Shown here: piece by piece, positions 1-10,031 of the stretch
Position numbering within the stretch: position 1 is the stretch's first letter
How the letters are laid out: the number at the start of each line of letters is the position of its first letter
Origin: Rhodopirellula baltica SH 1
Lineage (GTDB): Bacteria > Planctomycetota > Planctomycetia > Pirellulales > Pirellulaceae
Reading direction: 5' to 3'
Assembly: GCF_000196115.1 (NCBI RefSeq)
Contig: NC_005027.1
Span: 496,001 to 560,000 of the forward strand
DNA length: 64,000 bases
Translations under genes and position numbers: made by a program
Notes under the pieces: generated by a model
Databases searched by the model: none
What the model was told of the DNA's origin: nothing
Seen by the model: only the letters and a program-made list of their open reading frames with translations

Positions 1-280
1 GGCGACTGTCGCCCGCCGTTGCGCCGCCAAAGCAGAAAAACGTTTTGTTGACCTCCTTGCAGTAGATCGCAAACGGCTTGTGCTTGGCGCAGTAGGTCCC
101 CAAGCCGCCGCTGTATTTGTAGACGTACTCGTCGCCGGACGGTTGATTCATGTACCAAATGCCTCGATAGCCATCGGCTTTCTGGTTCAATGTGACCGGT
201 TCTTCGGCGGTGGCAGAGAGATCCAGGCTGGTCATGGTGGTGGCTAGCAACAGAGCAATCAGTCCGAGGCTTTTTTTCAT
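1..280 (-). CDS. secreted BNR-repeat family protein, N-terminal part
   Basis: The start codon is the CAT at 278-280 and the frame stays open to base 1, so only the first ~93 residues are present. The product begins with a signal peptide (MKKSLGLIALLLATTM...) followed by ADGYRGIWYMNQPSGDEYVY, the usual opening of the planctomycete/Bacteroidetes BNR_4 family of secreted sialidase-like beta-propellers. Such proteins are generally annotated as carbohydrate-active or sugar-binding, but no catalytic residue falls inside this fragment. It lies 61 bases downstream of the FAD oxidoreductase on the same strand and probably shares its transcript. The family call rests on the N-terminus only. Confidence 0.7.
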   Translation of the reverse strand, partial: MKKSLGLIALLLATTMTSLDLSATAEEPVTLNQKADGYRGIWYMNQPSGDEYVYKYSGGLGTYCAKHKPFAIYCKEVNKTFFCFGGATAGDSR

Positions 281-341
281 GGCGTTTGTGAAGGGTGCAA
301 GGTCGTGGGGATTTGGGTTTGAGATTTTGAGTGATGACTGG

Positions 342-2192
342 TTATTGACTCGAGGCAGCCGACGCGGCGCGGATGAACTCGCCTCGCGTGGTGGTGCCAT
401 TTGCCTGTGGAAGAACGTCGAGTGGCACGCCGATCGACGCAGCCAACGCTCGCCAGCGTTGTTCCAAGTCGGCGTCCAGCGTTTTGTCCAGTTCGACTGC
501 GTGCCACGGAGCAGCCTCGCTGTACTGCCCGTGCAGTCTCTTCCCACGTGGTTTTCGTGGTGTCCCTTCCGGATAGAGCTTTAGCAATCCGCCAGCGGCA
601 CCCCACCACTGCACGGCGGTAAAGTCAGGCGAGCCCGGCAAGACATCGCTGACATAGATCGTGGCAGAACCATCCGCGTGAAGGTGGTGCTGCAGTTCCG
701 AGATATCGACCTGTTGCACGGGGCGGTCGTGCTGCACGGCTAGAGCCGCTGCGTGCCCGGCGGCTTGTCCCAGTGACATCCACACCGGCTCCAAACGCAA
801 CGCACAGAAGCCGACGTGTGACGACGACACGGCACCCGGTACCAACAAATTGTCGACCTCCTTGGGTAGCAAGACTCCATAGGGAATCTGATACGGCGGC
901 ACCGGGTTGTAGAACTCACCGCTGTGTTTGCCGCCGAATCGCGGACCTTCGTGGTGGGTTCCGTGGCAGTTGTTTCCATAGTCCGCCATGGCAATCGAGT
1001 CGGGGTGAAACTTCGCCCGAGTGCCTTCCGCCGCGTATTCGCTGTCCGCCTGAGTGTAAACGTGGACACCCTGCATGCGGCGGGCTTCACGCACATACAG
1101 TTGTGGCGGCAGATGATCGGTGTCCAGGAATTCGTCTCGGCACCATCCCCATAGTTTGGCTTCTTCGCGAAACTCCGGGGGAACTTCCAAGTCGTTTTGC
1201 AGAAAGTACAGCAGGCCGACTTGGTCTCTCAGATGCTCGGCATGGATCGCTTGGCGTTCTTCGGGTGTGCCGTCTGGCCAACCAAGGTTTTTGCCTGGCA
1301 ATGACAATCGCACCAAGCCTCGCGAGACATCGTTGATGTCGTATTTGCCGCCCGGTAGCACGGGCAGATGAGCCTTGAAAATGCACTTGCTCGGATAGTC
1401 GAAGACACGTTGAATTTTGTCCGACTCAATTGCATCCAGCACGCCCACGAAATCTTCGCGTCGGTAACCAGGCGGAGCAACGGGAGTCACCCGGTTGGTT
1501 TCATCTTGGGTCATGATGAAACGGAAGTTGTACGCTTGCAGTTGATCGTCCGCGGTTTCCGGTGCCAGCGATTCGCCATGTTCGTCACGTCCCTCCCGGC
1601 CGGCTCGCCATGGGACTCCTGCCATGGCCATCAAATCGCCTTCGTAGCTGCCGTCAATAAACACTTTGGCACGAACCGTTTGTGTGTTGCCTTGCGGATC
1701 GGCCAAGGTCGCTGATTCGATGCGATTTCGAGGTGACGTTTCAGTCTGGCTCAGTGTGGTGAGCCGGTGTTGATGGATCAGTTCGACGCGGGGTTGCTCA
1801 TTCAACAAGGCGTGGAAGGCGGCGAGGTTGACTTTGGGTTCGCCAAACGTGCCGTGATACGAAGCCTTCACCTGCGGCGAGTCGACGCCAAAGGTTTCTG
1901 CATAGTGAGTCTCAACACGATTCGCAAAATCCAGGAACGCCCCGCTGAGACTTTCCAGGGAATGAAAGTCGGTGTGAGACAGACCGCTGGTGACCAGACC
2001 ACCGATGCGGTTGCTGGGTTCAACCAGCAGAACGGATTGACCCGATTTGCCAGCAGCCACCGCCGCGGCAATGCCCGACGGTGTGGCTCCGTACACCATC
2101 ACGTCAACGTTTGAATCCGCGGCCGCGTTTGGGACCAATCCAAAACTGACGAACGATATCAGGGTCGTGACCAGCCACGTGCAACGACTCAT
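342..2192 (-). CDS. secreted FAD-dependent oxidoreductase (FAD_oxidored family)
   Basis: A 616-residue protein with a signal peptide (about residues 1-25, ending PNAAA) and then an N-terminal Rossmann motif, VMVYGATPSGIAAAVAAG, followed by the acidic end of beta-2 (VLLVEP) and RIGGLVTSGL. This is the FAD-binding signature of the FAD_oxidored family (PF12831), common in planctomycetes near sulfatases and glycan genes. The Gly-rich motif is GATPSG rather than GxGxxG, as is usual in this family. The C-terminal region holds VREARRMQG and GHAAALAV, also typical. The substrate is unknown and is probably a secreted carbohydrate or organic acid. It lies between the lactate permease and the BNR protein, all on the minus strand. 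Confidence 0.85.
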   Translation of the reverse strand: MSRCTWLVTTLISFVSFGLVPNAAADSNVDVMVYGATPSGIAAAVAAGKSGQSVLLVEPSNRIGGLVTSGLSHTDFHSLESLSGAFLDFANRVETHYAETFGVDSPQVKASYHGTFGEPKVNLAAFHALLNEQPRVELIHQHRLTTLSQTETSPRNRIESATLADPQGNTQTVRAKVFIDGSYEGDLMAMAGVPWRAGREGRDEHGESLAPETADDQLQAYNFRFIMTQDETNRVTPVAPPGYRREDFVGVLDAIESDKIQRVFDYPSKCIFKAHLPVLPGGKYDINDVSRGLVRLSLPGKNLGWPDGTPEERQAIHAEHLRDQVGLLYFLQNDLEVPPEFREEAKLWGWCRDEFLDTDHLPPQLYVREARRMQGVHVYTQADSEYAAEGTRAKFHPDSIAMADYGNNCHGTHHEGPRFGGKHSGEFYNPVPPYQIPYGVLLPKEVDNLLVPGAVSSSHVGFCALRLEPVWMSLGQAAGHAAALAVQHDRPVQQVDISELQHHLHADGSATIYVSDVLPGSPDFTAVQWWGAAGGLLKLYPEGTPRKPRGKRLHGQYSEAAPWHAVELDKTLDADLEQRWRALAASIGVPLDVLPQANGTTTRGEFIRAASAASSQ

Positions 2193-2337
2193 GTTGAAAC
2201 TCCATCGAAAGAAACGCTACGAAGCCCAACATCATAGCCTCTTCGGCGGACGAGTTTTTGACAGGCGAGCCGGTTTGTTTGATGTTGGGTCGATGACCTT
2301 TGCATCGTGAGCTTCGTCACTTCATGCCATCGGATCG

Positions 2338-4020
2338 TCAAGAGATGATCCAACCGACAAGTCCTGCGAACAGCGTGTAGTAGAGGAACGCTGGAAGGGT
2401 GCGGCGTAATACCAAGCCTTCTTGCCCGAGCAAACCGACCACGGCGCAAGCGGCGACCACATTGTGAACGCAGATCATGTTGCCTGCTGCACCTCCGACC
2501 GCTTGGAGTGCGACACCCCACGTCGGATCCGTGCCGATGTGTTGGGCGACCGAAAACTGGAACTCGGAAAACATCATGTTGCTGAACGTGTTGGAGCCAG
2601 CGATGAACGCACCCAACCCACCGACCAACGGCGCAACCAGCGGCCATCCGTTGCCCATCCACTGTCCCGCTTGAGTCGCGAGCACGATGGGCATCTTGTC
2701 CAGCGTTCCGTCGCGACCGCCGTCGGAATGGATGAAGACTTGAACCATGGGAACTGAAAACAGCAGCGGAATCGAAGCCCGAACGATCATGCGAAAACTA
2801 CGTCGCCACGCTAATCGAGTTGCCTCGATTGGTGTCCGGTGAAGTGCAATGGTCAGCAGCGAAACCACCACGAAAATCGACCCGGGCAAATACAACGGTT
2901 CGATGCGAACGCTGACCGAGGAAATACCAAAAATGGACTCGAAATTCCAAGCGACCGAACGGATTGCTTCCGCAACGGGTGCGAACAAACGCGTGAGCAA
3001 TAACAGCAGCGCGACCAGCAAATACGGCGTCCACGCCAGCCAAGTTGGCAGAGCTTTTGTAGGCTTCGGCGACGCGAGTGTGTCTTGTTCCGAGTTTGCT
3101 TGCGACTCTCGTCCGGTCCATTCCTGTGGCCACGTGGATGAATCGGCGAACGTCCACACCTTTCCATCCTTTGGCATCATCCACCCGCGGCGGGCTGCCG
3201 TGGTCACCAAAGTCAAGCCAACCAAGGCACCGATCAGCGACGGGAATTCGGGACCCAGGAAGATCGCCGTCAAAACGTACGGCACCGTCATTGAAAGCGA
3301 GGCGAATAAAGCGAACCGCCAGACCGCCAAGCCTTCGGAGAGTCGACGATTGGCACCGAATGTTTTTGTCAGCACACAAACCATGATCAACGGAATGAAC
3401 AAGCCGACGGTCGCGTGCAGAACCGCAACTTTGATTGCAATCAGGTGCAGGAACTCCGCCCAAGGAACGAAGCCTTGCTCTATCGCCAATGTTTGAGCGG
3501 CCGCTGATCCAGACAACCCTTTGTCGACGCCGACCAAGATGGGTGTTCCGACCGCTCCAAACGAAACCGGCGTGCTTTGGATAATCATGCCACAAAAGAC
3601 CGCCGCCAAAGCTGGGAACCCCAGCCCGACCAACAACGGGACGCACACGGCCGCGGGAGTGCCGAAGCCGGCCGCTCCTTCGATGAACGACCCAAACAAC
3701 CAAGCGATGATGATGGCTTGAACCCGAGCGTCGGGTGAGAGGTTGCTGAAAGAAGACCGGATGGTGCTGATCGCTCCGCTGACCGTCAACGATTCCAGCA
3801 GCAGAATCGCACCGAACACGATGAACAGCAAACTGACTGCAATGATCACGCCTTTGATCGATGCCGCTGCGACTTGCAGGATCGGCACTTGCCAGACCAA
3901 CACCGACAAAGCCGCGGTCAAGAAAAATGCGACCGGCATCGCGCGAGACGCTGGCCAACGCAGCCCAACCAGCAATACACCAACCGTCAAAATCGGCACC
4001 AAAGCCACCAGTGCCAACAT
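2338..4020 (-). CDS. lldP: L-lactate permease (LctP family)
   Basis: A 560-residue polytopic membrane protein with more than ten hydrophobic segments. The stretch [19 protein letters not shown], the motif [13 protein letters not shown] and a C-terminal [18 protein letters not shown] followed by [16 protein letters not shown] are hallmarks of the LctP lactate/glycolate:proton symporters. Its length matches the family norm of about 550 residues. It would import lactate or glycolate across the inner membrane. The ATG at 4018-4020 starts directly with a hydrophobic segment ([17 protein letters not shown]), as expected for this family. The substrate could be glycolate or another 2-hydroxy acid. 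The gene symbol is by family membership; no lactate dehydrogenase lies nearby. Confidence 0.9.
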   Translation of the reverse strand: MLALVALVPILTVGVLLVGLRWPASRAMPVAFFLTAALSVLVWQVPILQVAAASIKGVIIAVSLLFIVFGAILLLESLTVSGAISTIRSSFSNLSPDARVQAIIIAWLFGSFIEGAAGFGTPAAVCVPLLVGLGFPALAAVFCGMIIQSTPVSFGAVGTPILVGVDKGLSGSAAAQTLAIEQGFVPWAEFLHLIAIKVAVLHATVGLFIPLIMVCVLTKTFGANRRLSEGLAVWRFALFASLSMTVPYVLTAIFLGPEFPSLIGALVGLTLVTTAARRGWMMPKDGKVWTFADSSTWPQEWTGRESQANSEQDTLASPKPTKALPTWLAWTPYLLVALLLLLTRLFAPVAEAIRSVAWNFESIFGISSVSVRIEPLYLPGSIFVVVSLLTIALHRTPIEATRLAWRRSFRMIVRASIPLLFSVPMVQVFIHSDGGRDGTLDKMPIVLATQAGQWMGNGWPLVAPLVGGLGAFIAGSNTFSNMMFSEFQFSVAQHIGTDPTWGVALQAVGGAAGNMICVHNVVAACAVVGLLGQEGLVLRRTLPAFLYYTLFAGLVGWIIS

Positions 4021-4436
4021 CAGTGCTTCACCCGAGTCGTCGATGATGAATCAAGTTGGTTTGTTTTCATTTTGGCAGGCTTCCGCGTGGGGAATCTGAA
4101 TCGGCGAAACCGCTTTCGGGTTGAGCTTTGGAGACGTTCGGGAGACGGCATCAGAGAGGATTGCAAGGCGAGGATGGAAACCGTCGGGGCACATGCCATC
4201 CATTGATGTGCTAAGCACGTCGGCAGGAATAATCGGGCAAAACCATGTGAGCCGTTTGGGTGTTGGCCCCGGTTGTACGAGGGACAGTGGCGTTTGCCAT
4301 CACAGTTCAAATGCTGAAATGCTCCTGCCGACCTGCTTGGACCGGTCCAGTGTTGTCCTTGGGAGTCAAGAGCCTGTTTCGTCGTCTAGGTCACCACTGG
4401 AGAAACGTTTCGCTTCCTAGGCTAACCGATCCACGG
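4021..4436. other. intergenic gap upstream of the lactate permease
   Basis: These 416 bases separate two minus-strand genes. The open frames here are basic, low-complexity and resemble no family I know, and I see no convincing hairpin. The region presumably contains the promoter of the permease and the 3' untranslated region of the APC transporter. Confidence 0.5.
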
Positions 4437-5765
4437 TCAGCTTGCTGATGTATCAGATCGTTTCATGCATTGTTGAAAGACCAATCCGACAGCGATCAAT
4501 GACAAGCCGATGATCCAGATCTTTGGTTGCACCCAGAACGCTAGGCCGAGGCAGGAAGCCAGGCCAAGCCAAGGCACGATTGGTGAGAACAAGCGTTCGT
4601 CAGCAGTCAGGCGTGTTGCTGCGAGATTGGTGAGCGCGTAGTAGACCAACACGGTGAAGGCGCTGAACGACCACGTTGTTTCGACATCTCCGATGAGCGC
4701 GAGCGTTCCCACGCCGATGCCCACCGCGATGACAGCACCAGACGGATTTGAGTTTTGAGTCGAGACGGTTGCCAAGCCACGCGGCAAGTCACCGCGGCGT
4801 CCCATGGCGAAGACAACTCTCGATAGGCCGAGAATCAGGTTGAGGAGCACACCTAGCATCGCGGTCACCGCGCCGATGGCAACTAGTTTGGCGACCAATG
4901 GTGAGTTCAGATGATTTGCGACAAGTTGCAAGGGTGCGGTCTGTTGTGAGGTGGAGCTCCAAACGTCAATTCCCGCCGCGGCGACCGCGATGCCGCCAAC
5001 GATTGCGTACAGCAGCGAAGATACAAGCAGTATTACAATGATGGCTCGCGGAATCGTTCGGCGTGGGTTGTGGACTTCTTCGCCGAGTGTCGCGATTCGG
5101 CCGTAGCCCGTGTAGGCGACGAACATCAATGCGCAGGCCTCCAGGAATTGCCGCGTCGCGATTGCTGGGGAATCCGACGCAAAAAAGGGTGTCAAGTTTG
5201 ACGAGCCTTCTCGCCACGCAAACGGCAAACCGGCGATCACGAAGCTGGCCAGTGCGATCAGCGTCATGCTAACGATCGCAATGTTGGTCCAGTTGGATCG
5301 CCGAATACCGCCGAGCAGCAGCAACGTTGTCGCGACCACTGCACCAATGGCCAACGGCACGATCCAGTCGTCATGATCGAATTGGAAAAGTTGCAACGCG
5401 TATCCGGCAAAACCCAAGGCGGCGGTGGCGGCGGAAGCAGACTTGGCACACAAAAACATCCAGCCCGCCGTGAATCCCATCGAAGGTGTCAGCCAGCGGT
5501 AGCCGTATTCGTAGGTGCCACCACTGACGGGGTGAGCCGCCGCCAATTGAGCGCTGCTCAGGCCGTTGAAGGTGGCGACCAACCCAGCGACGAGAATCGC
5601 GAGCACGACTGACGGACCGGTGATTCCGGCCGCGATTCCGATGCTGACAAAGACGCCCGTGCCAACGATGGATCCCAGTCCCATCATCATCGCACCAAAC
5701 AGGCCGACGTCACGTCGAAGTTTCGCAGGCTCGGAAGGGTTGTTCGGTCGCGAGTCAGTGTTCAT
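4437..5765 (-). CDS. APC-family amino acid permease
   Basis: A 442-residue integral membrane protein with about 12 hydrophobic segments. The N-terminus is hydrophilic (about 18 residues), then LFGAMMMGLGSIVGTGVFV, the TM1 unwound-helix GSIVGTG motif of amino acid-polyamine-organocation transporters. HPVSGGTYEYGYRWL matches the conserved P-x-SGG-x-Y stretch at the start of TM3. It would transport an amino acid across the cytoplasmic membrane; the substrate cannot be read from the sequence. It ends with a short hydrophilic tail (CMKRSDTSAS). It stands alone between two gene-poor stretches, on the same strand as the permease downstream. Confidence 0.88.
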   Translation of the reverse strand: MNTDSRPNNPSEPAKLRRDVGLFGAMMMGLGSIVGTGVFVSIGIAAGITGPSVVLAILVAGLVATFNGLSSAQLAAAHPVSGGTYEYGYRWLTPSMGFTAGWMFLCAKSASAATAALGFAGYALQLFQFDHDDWIVPLAIGAVVATTLLLLGGIRRSNWTNIAIVSMTLIALASFVIAGLPFAWREGSSNLTPFFASDSPAIATRQFLEACALMFVAYTGYGRIATLGEEVHNPRRTIPRAIIVILLVSSLLYAIVGGIAVAAAGIDVWSSTSQQTAPLQLVANHLNSPLVAKLVAIGAVTAMLGVLLNLILGLSRVVFAMGRRGDLPRGLATVSTQNSNPSGAVIAVGIGVGTLALIGDVETTWSFSAFTVLVYYALTNLAATRLTADERLFSPIVPWLGLASCLGLAFWVQPKIWIIGLSLIAVGLVFQQCMKRSDTSAS

Positions 5766-6105
5766 GAGGACGTGCGGGAGAATCGAAGAGAAGTGGTGCG
5801 AGCGGCGAGTGTATCGAGTGAGAGCGCGAAGAGGGGGCGAACAAATGCCGTCGCTCCGCGACTGGGGGACTTGGTGTGATGGGCGGCTGACCTTGGGTTG
5901 AAAACCCGAGGCTTTCGGATTTCGTCGCTCCGCGACTGGTTGTGGGTGTCCGGATGGTTGAGCAACCGCGGAGCGGTGACAGGCGGCGAGCGATGAGCTG
6001 GGGGCGGATTGAAAAAGTGAAATTGTAAATTGTAAAGTTCGGGCGGCTGAGGCGATGACGGGGCACGGATCGGATGGGAACGGCGTCGCGCATGCCGCTT
6101 GAGCC
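5766..6105. other. gene-free region before hairpin array 1
   Basis: There is no credible gene. The 14-base phrase CGTCGCTCCGCGACTGG occurs in near-identical form near 5850 and near 5925, and variants of CCGCGGAGCGG follow near 5970, so the region looks like decayed repeats. The long open frames across it run into the neighbouring array and have no protein-like composition. Confidence 0.5.
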
Positions 6106-6891
6106 TCCTTGATACGGCCTACTTGGTTTGGATGTGATGCCTGAATCTTGGGTGGCGACGAACAGGAAAACCAAGGCCACCTCAGGTGATAGCAGTCGTA
6201 GGCCGGACCGGAACGTAGTGGAGTTCCGGCAGGATGAAGTTGCCTTTGTTGGGACTTGTGCTGTTGCCGTAGCTGCGTCCCGTTGGTCCTTGATACGGCC
6301 TACTTGGCTAGGGAGCTGTTTTATGGCGGTGGCCGGGTTGGTTTGTTGCCGTTCGACCTCCCCTCGCTTTGCTCGAACATTCTGCCAGGATGGTGAAGTT
6401 GATTGCAGTCGTAGGCCGGACCGGAACGCAGTGGAGTTCCGGCAGGATGAGGTTGCCATTGGTTGGACTCGTGCTGCTGCCGTAGCTGCGTTCCGTTGGT
6501 CCTTGATACGACCTACTTGGCGGCGTTGGTTTGATACCGCTGGGCCTTCGCTCGCTTTGCTCGAACATTCTGCCAGGATGGTGAAGGTGATGGCAGTCGT
6601 AGGCCGGACCGGAACGCAGTGGAGTTCCGGCAGGATGAAGTGCCTTTGTTGGGACTCGTGCTGTTGCCGTAGCTGCGTCCCGTTGGTCCTTGATACGGCC
6701 TACTTGGCTGGGTTGGTTTGTTGCCGATCGACCTTCGCTCGCTTTGCTCGAACATTCTACCAGGATGGTGAAGGTGATGGCTGCTGTAGGCCGGACCGGA
6801 ACGCAGTGGAGTTCCGGCAGGGTGAAGTTGCCTTTGTTGGGACTTGTGCTGCTGCCGTAGCTGCGTTCCGTTGGTCCTTGATACGGCCTAC
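6106..6891. repeat. tandem hairpin array 1 (four ~106-base units)
   Basis: Four complete copies of one element lie at 6198-6303, 6411-6516, 6599-6703 and 6786-6891, spaced about 187-213 bases apart. A detached unit end (CCTTGATACGGCCTACTTGG) lies at 6106-6125. Each unit opens with GTAGGCCGGACC and closes with GGTCCTTGATACGGCCTAC, giving an outer 8-bp stem (GTAGGCCG/CGGCCTAC) and an adjoining GGACC/GGTCC pairing. An inner hairpin CCGGAAC...GTTCCGG lies near the left end. The spacers are also conserved, with CTTCGCTCGCTTTGCTCGAA followed by a purine-rich stretch. Copy 2 has one change in the outer stem (GACCTAC). Copies 5-10 of the same family lie 4 kb away. Long open frames through the array are a by-product of the repeat period. 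Confidence 0.9.
6131..6184 (+). pseudogene. detached copy of the 3' end of the small membrane-protein gene
   Basis: These 54 bases match 10869-10922, the last coding part of the small membrane-protein gene, with only three differences by eye. They encode DVMPESWVATNRKTKATS against DVIPESWVATNRKTKATS in the intact gene. The fragment lies immediately before the first hairpin unit of array 1, just as the intact copy lies immediately before the first unit of array 2. This indicates that array 1 and the gene tail were copied together, or that the rest of a second gene copy was lost. Confidence 0.8.
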
Positions 6892-7003
6892 TTGGCGGCG
6901 TTGAGATTTCTGATCCGCTAGACTTAATCCCTTGCAAAATTACTTTCAAACATGCACGACACTCCGTCGCCCATGTATCTGTTGTGCGACCTAGCCGTAT
7001 CCC

Positions 7004-7387
7004 ATGCCCGACGATCTTCCATCGACTCCACGTGAAGCGTACCAACGAATCATCGACCAGCTTGTTGATCGGACGCCGGGAGTCACCGCAAAGCGTATCA
7101 TCGCTGGCGACTCGCTCGCTGATGCTGACCCGGATACCGCCGCTGCTTTCACCGAATTTGCGGCATCACTATCGCAATCCCAACGCGAGGTTTTAGCCCA
7201 ACTCTGCATCGCACAACGTCACGGTGCCATTCACGACACCTTGGCTGCATTGTCATGGTGGATAGATTGCGGCGGCGTTTCCCTTCGATACAACGACTCG
7301 GACATGCCTGTTGACATTAGCGGCATGGGGCTACACGGCGACTACGTTGGGCGCGGTCAGGGCTGGGATTGGCCGGATGATGATTGA
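7004..7387 (+). CDS. small conserved-looking protein of unknown function
   Basis: A 127-residue soluble acidic protein starting at ATG 7004. It has no signal peptide or membrane segment. A predicted helical N-terminal half (EAYQRIIDQLVDRTPG, AAAFTEFAASLSQSQREVLA) precedes a distinctive C-terminal motif LSWWIDCGGVSLRY...MGLHGDYVGRGQGWDWP. I have seen this kind of Trp/Gly-rich ending in small bacterial DUF proteins but cannot assign a family with confidence. It lies alone between hairpin array 1 and the IS91-type element. Its regular codon use and strong C-terminal pattern argue that it is real. Confidence 0.7.
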   Translation: MPDDLPSTPREAYQRIIDQLVDRTPGVTAKRIIAGDSLADADPDTAAAFTEFAASLSQSQREVLAQLCIAQRHGAIHDTLAALSWWIDCGGVSLRYNDSDMPVDISGMGLHGDYVGRGQGWDWPDDD

Positions 7388-7764
7388 TACATCACCGGCA
7401 GTTCACCGTGCGTACAACTATTTAGGATTTGGGGTCAGCGAGGTACGAGCCTGAACCCAAATCCTTGTTCAAGGCGAGTCGCTTTGCGGTGGGGACACTC
7501 CGGCGATGGTTCCCTAGTGGTTTTGTCCGCTGCGGCGTGCCCTGGCGAAGGGCTTTGTGCGAGGTTCGGTTCGGCGCGGTGGTTTGGGCAGCCGCTCTGG
7601 AAACGCAGAACGGTGTTTTGAATCGGGCAAGGGCGTTGATCGGCTGTTGGAATCGTGTGCCGGGATGCGTTTCGTGGCAGGTTTATGCGATGGGCGCGCA
7701 GGGGCAGCGGCGTCACCGATCAGATGACTTTGAAAGCGACGTGTTATTGGAGCGACGATCTGGA

Positions 7765-8892
7765 TCATGGCGGCGCTCTGGCTGGTTGCGGCAAAGTTGT
7801 CGTGGCAGGGGTGTAGCCCAGGTTGATCATCGGGCCGCCGCAGTTGGGGCACTGCATCGCGACCGGTTCCGCCATCACGATCTGCTGGCTGCAAGCCAGT
7901 TCGTATTGACGCTCCAGTGAGACAGCGACCAACCAGCGAACCTCCTCGAGGGATCGCTTGCTGCGCGCGTTGGCGAATCCGTAGTGACGCACACGATGAA
8001 AGCCAGCCGGCAACACGTGCTGGAGCCAACGGCGAATGAACTCTTCCACACGCATCTGCATCGGCTTGTATTGACGCGTTCCGCTGCGTTTGACTTGCAG
8101 CGTCAAGCTGGCTTCTTCGAGCGAAGTCGATTCGTCGCACTGCGTGACGCGTCGATTGGCCACCGCACCTCGCATCACGTACGGGGCCAAGTACGCGACC
8201 GCGAATTCGCCGCTGCCGACCGCTTCGCTGTCGACGACGAAGCGTCCCTTCCAGACATCATCGGGGATCGAATCAAAGTACGATTCGGATCGCAGTTTGT
8301 CTTTCAGCTTTCCGCGAAACAACCTCTCCAGAATCTGCTCGGGCACGAACACACTGGCGCGACTGCTTTGCCAGACTCCGCCAGCGTCGATGCCGCCGGC
8401 GGGCACCACGACGTGAACGTGCGGGTGGTAACCCAGGTCACGTCCCCACGTGTGCAGCACGCTGGTGAATCCCGTTTCGCTCACGCCGACATGTCGCGGG
8501 TTGGTCGCTGCTTGCTGAAGTGCCTGAGCTGCCGCACTCATCATGGCGACGTAGAGGACCTTGGGGTGAGCCATCGCAAACTCGCGTAATCCGGCTGGCA
8601 ACGTGAACGTGATTAGAAAGTACTGGCACGGCAACAGGTTTTCTTGAACACTGGCGAGCCACTGTTGCTGACGCTGGTGCTGGCACGCTGGGCAGTGCCG
8701 ATTGCAGCACGAGCGAGGCACATGAGTGACCTCACCGCAACCGGAGCAGGCATACTGGATCGTGCCCAGAGAATCTTCCCGGCACGCCATCACGGCGCGG
8801 AGGACCTTCTTCTGTTGGGCGGTCATTCGTGTTCCATGCTTCGCGATGTACTGGTCGCCATAGCGTTTCAAGACCATTGAAACGCCTTTCAT
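7765..8892 (-). CDS. IS91-family (Y2, HUH) transposase
   Basis: A 375-residue rolling-circle transposase that nicks and joins single-stranded DNA. The N-terminal zinc-binding domain has CSGC (residues 49-52) and CCNRHCPAC (62-70). The metal-binding HUH region is HPHVHV at 156-160, and the two catalytic tyrosines sit in YLAPYVMRG (Tyr234, Tyr238). A second CPNCGG motif lies near the C-terminus. Its ATG overlaps the stop of the upstream recombinase by four bases (ATGA), so the two were translationally coupled. The length and all motifs are intact, so this gene could still be active in trans. An internal start at Met6 (8877) is possible. Confidence 0.93.
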   Translation of the reverse strand: MKGVSMVLKRYGDQYIAKHGTRMTAQQKKVLRAVMACREDSLGTIQYACSGCGEVTHVPRSCCNRHCPACQHQRQQQWLASVQENLLPCQYFLITFTLPAGLREFAMAHPKVLYVAMMSAAAQALQQAATNPRHVGVSETGFTSVLHTWGRDLGYHPHVHVVVPAGGIDAGGVWQSSRASVFVPEQILERLFRGKLKDKLRSESYFDSIPDDVWKGRFVVDSEAVGSGEFAVAYLAPYVMRGAVANRRVTQCDESTSLEEASLTLQVKRSGTRQYKPMQMRVEEFIRRWLQHVLPAGFHRVRHYGFANARSKRSLEEVRWLVAVSLERQYELACSQQIVMAEPVAMQCPNCGGPMINLGYTPATTTLPQPARAPP

Positions 8893-9805
8893 GAAAGGCC
8901 TTGCTCGGCGACGTCCCCGTTCATGATCTGAGCGACGATCTGCCTGGCTCTTTCGTCACCCAGGCGTGTCAGGTGGAGGTAAACCTCGGTTGCTTGCAAG
9001 TTCTTGTGTCCGAGGTAGCCTTGCAGAACCTTGAGGTTGACTCCGGCGTCCAGCATCGCGGTGGCGTAGGAATGCCTCAGTGTGTGCGGAGTCAATCCGG
9101 AGTCTTGCCAGCCCAGCGACTCGGTGACTTTCGTGAACCCACGCTGGATCGTCCTGGCACTGATGGGTTGGTCAGCCTTCGACGCCGGAGTGTTTCTCTG
9201 CGTCGCCGGAAACAACCAGTTTGGATTGCGATGGGTTGCCCAGTGGGCACGAAACGCATCGAGGGTAGCTTGAGGCAGTGGGACTTCGCGTTGCCGGTGT
9301 CCTTTGGTGGTGCAAACGCGGAGCATCATTCGATCGGCGTCCACGTCTTGGGGTCGCAAGTGGCGAACGTCGACGCCACGGAGTCCGCAGGAGTACATGG
9401 CTCGAAAGATGACTTGCAGATGGGACGCCACGGTGGCGTCAATGAGTTGCCAGCATCGCTCGGGTACCAAGACCATTGGGAGCGTGTTGGACTTGGGGAA
9501 ACGGATTGCTTGCAGAGTTGGGCCAGTCGCGAGGAACGGTCACGCGAAAGAAGAATTTCAATGCTCCGACGATCGGCCGCATCGAACCGAGCTGCAGTTG
9601 CTGTCTTCGCAGCAAGACATACTGCCGGACCTGTGCTTCGGAGAGTTTTTCCGGGGAGCAAGCGAAGTGCTCAGCCAAGTGGGCGATGGCATTGCGGTAG
9701 CAGGCGATGGTGCTGGGTTGCTTTCCGCTGAGCAGCAAGTCTTCTCGAAACCGCTTGGCGAGGTCAGAGTGAAAGCGAGCGAGCGTGGCCTTTTTTTGAA
9801 GTCAT
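8889..9805 (-). pseudogene. IS91-associated tyrosine recombinase, broken by two frameshifts
   Basis: The C-terminal part (8889-9476) has the catalytic core: Arg in SCGLRGVDVR, HTLRHSYAT, LGHKNLQATEVYLH. The N-terminal SAM-like part (FREDLLLSGKQPSTIACYR, LKFFFRVTVPRDWP) is in another frame (9439 to about 9790). The frames rejoin if one base is removed near 9516-9521, restoring RDWPTLQAIRFPKSNTLPMV. A second one-base problem lies in the run of seven T (9791-9797): ATG at 9805 reads MTSKK and then leaves frame, while one A fewer on the coding strand gives MTSKKATLARFHSDLAKRFRED. AGGAA lies upstream of that ATG. Restored, the protein would be about 305 residues, normal for this family. Decay, sequencing error and programmed +1 shifting are all possible; two lesions favour decay. 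Confidence 0.85.
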
Positions 9806-10031
9806 CGTCGAGTTCCTGACGAGGGAGTGAAGTGAAAGACAGGAGACACCATAGTCACCGAAGCAGTCTCCACCCCAACCCCGCCGCAAAGCGGCTCACT
9901 TGAACATGGGTTTTACGACAGGTCTTCAGCACATGTTCCTTGGTTGGTCACGCGGGCCGGCCTTGGTACAATCTTTCGTCGTTCAGGCATCTCTCGCTTC
10001 GTTTAGGGCGGTGTTGTAAAAACCTTCCGTT

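Larger units (their letters stand above)
7467..9905 (-). mobile_element. IS91-type element with terminal inverted repeats
   Basis: The element carries an IS91-family transposase and a tyrosine recombinase, both on the minus strand. Its ends look like imperfect inverted repeats: GTTCAAGGCGAGTCGCTTTG from 7467 rightward, and on the minus strand GTTCAAGTGAGCCGCTTTG from 9905 inward, both continuing into G-rich CGGTGGGG/CGGCGGGG. IS91 elements are known to insert beside GTTC/CTTG tetranucleotides without target duplication, which fits GTTC at each tip. About 300 bases without a gene lie between the left tip and the transposase stop, as expected for the oriIS side. The exact ends are inferred from the repeat and not from an empty site. 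Confidence 0.75.

Noticed and set aside
2798-3958. 386-codon minus-strand frame
   Set aside because: It is a second frame inside the lactate permease gene; the permease frame carries all the family motifs.
6128-6904. Long open frames through hairpin array 1 (258 and 245 codons)
   Set aside because: They follow the repeat period and change only by repeat variation; the open frames on both strands arise from the ~187-base units.
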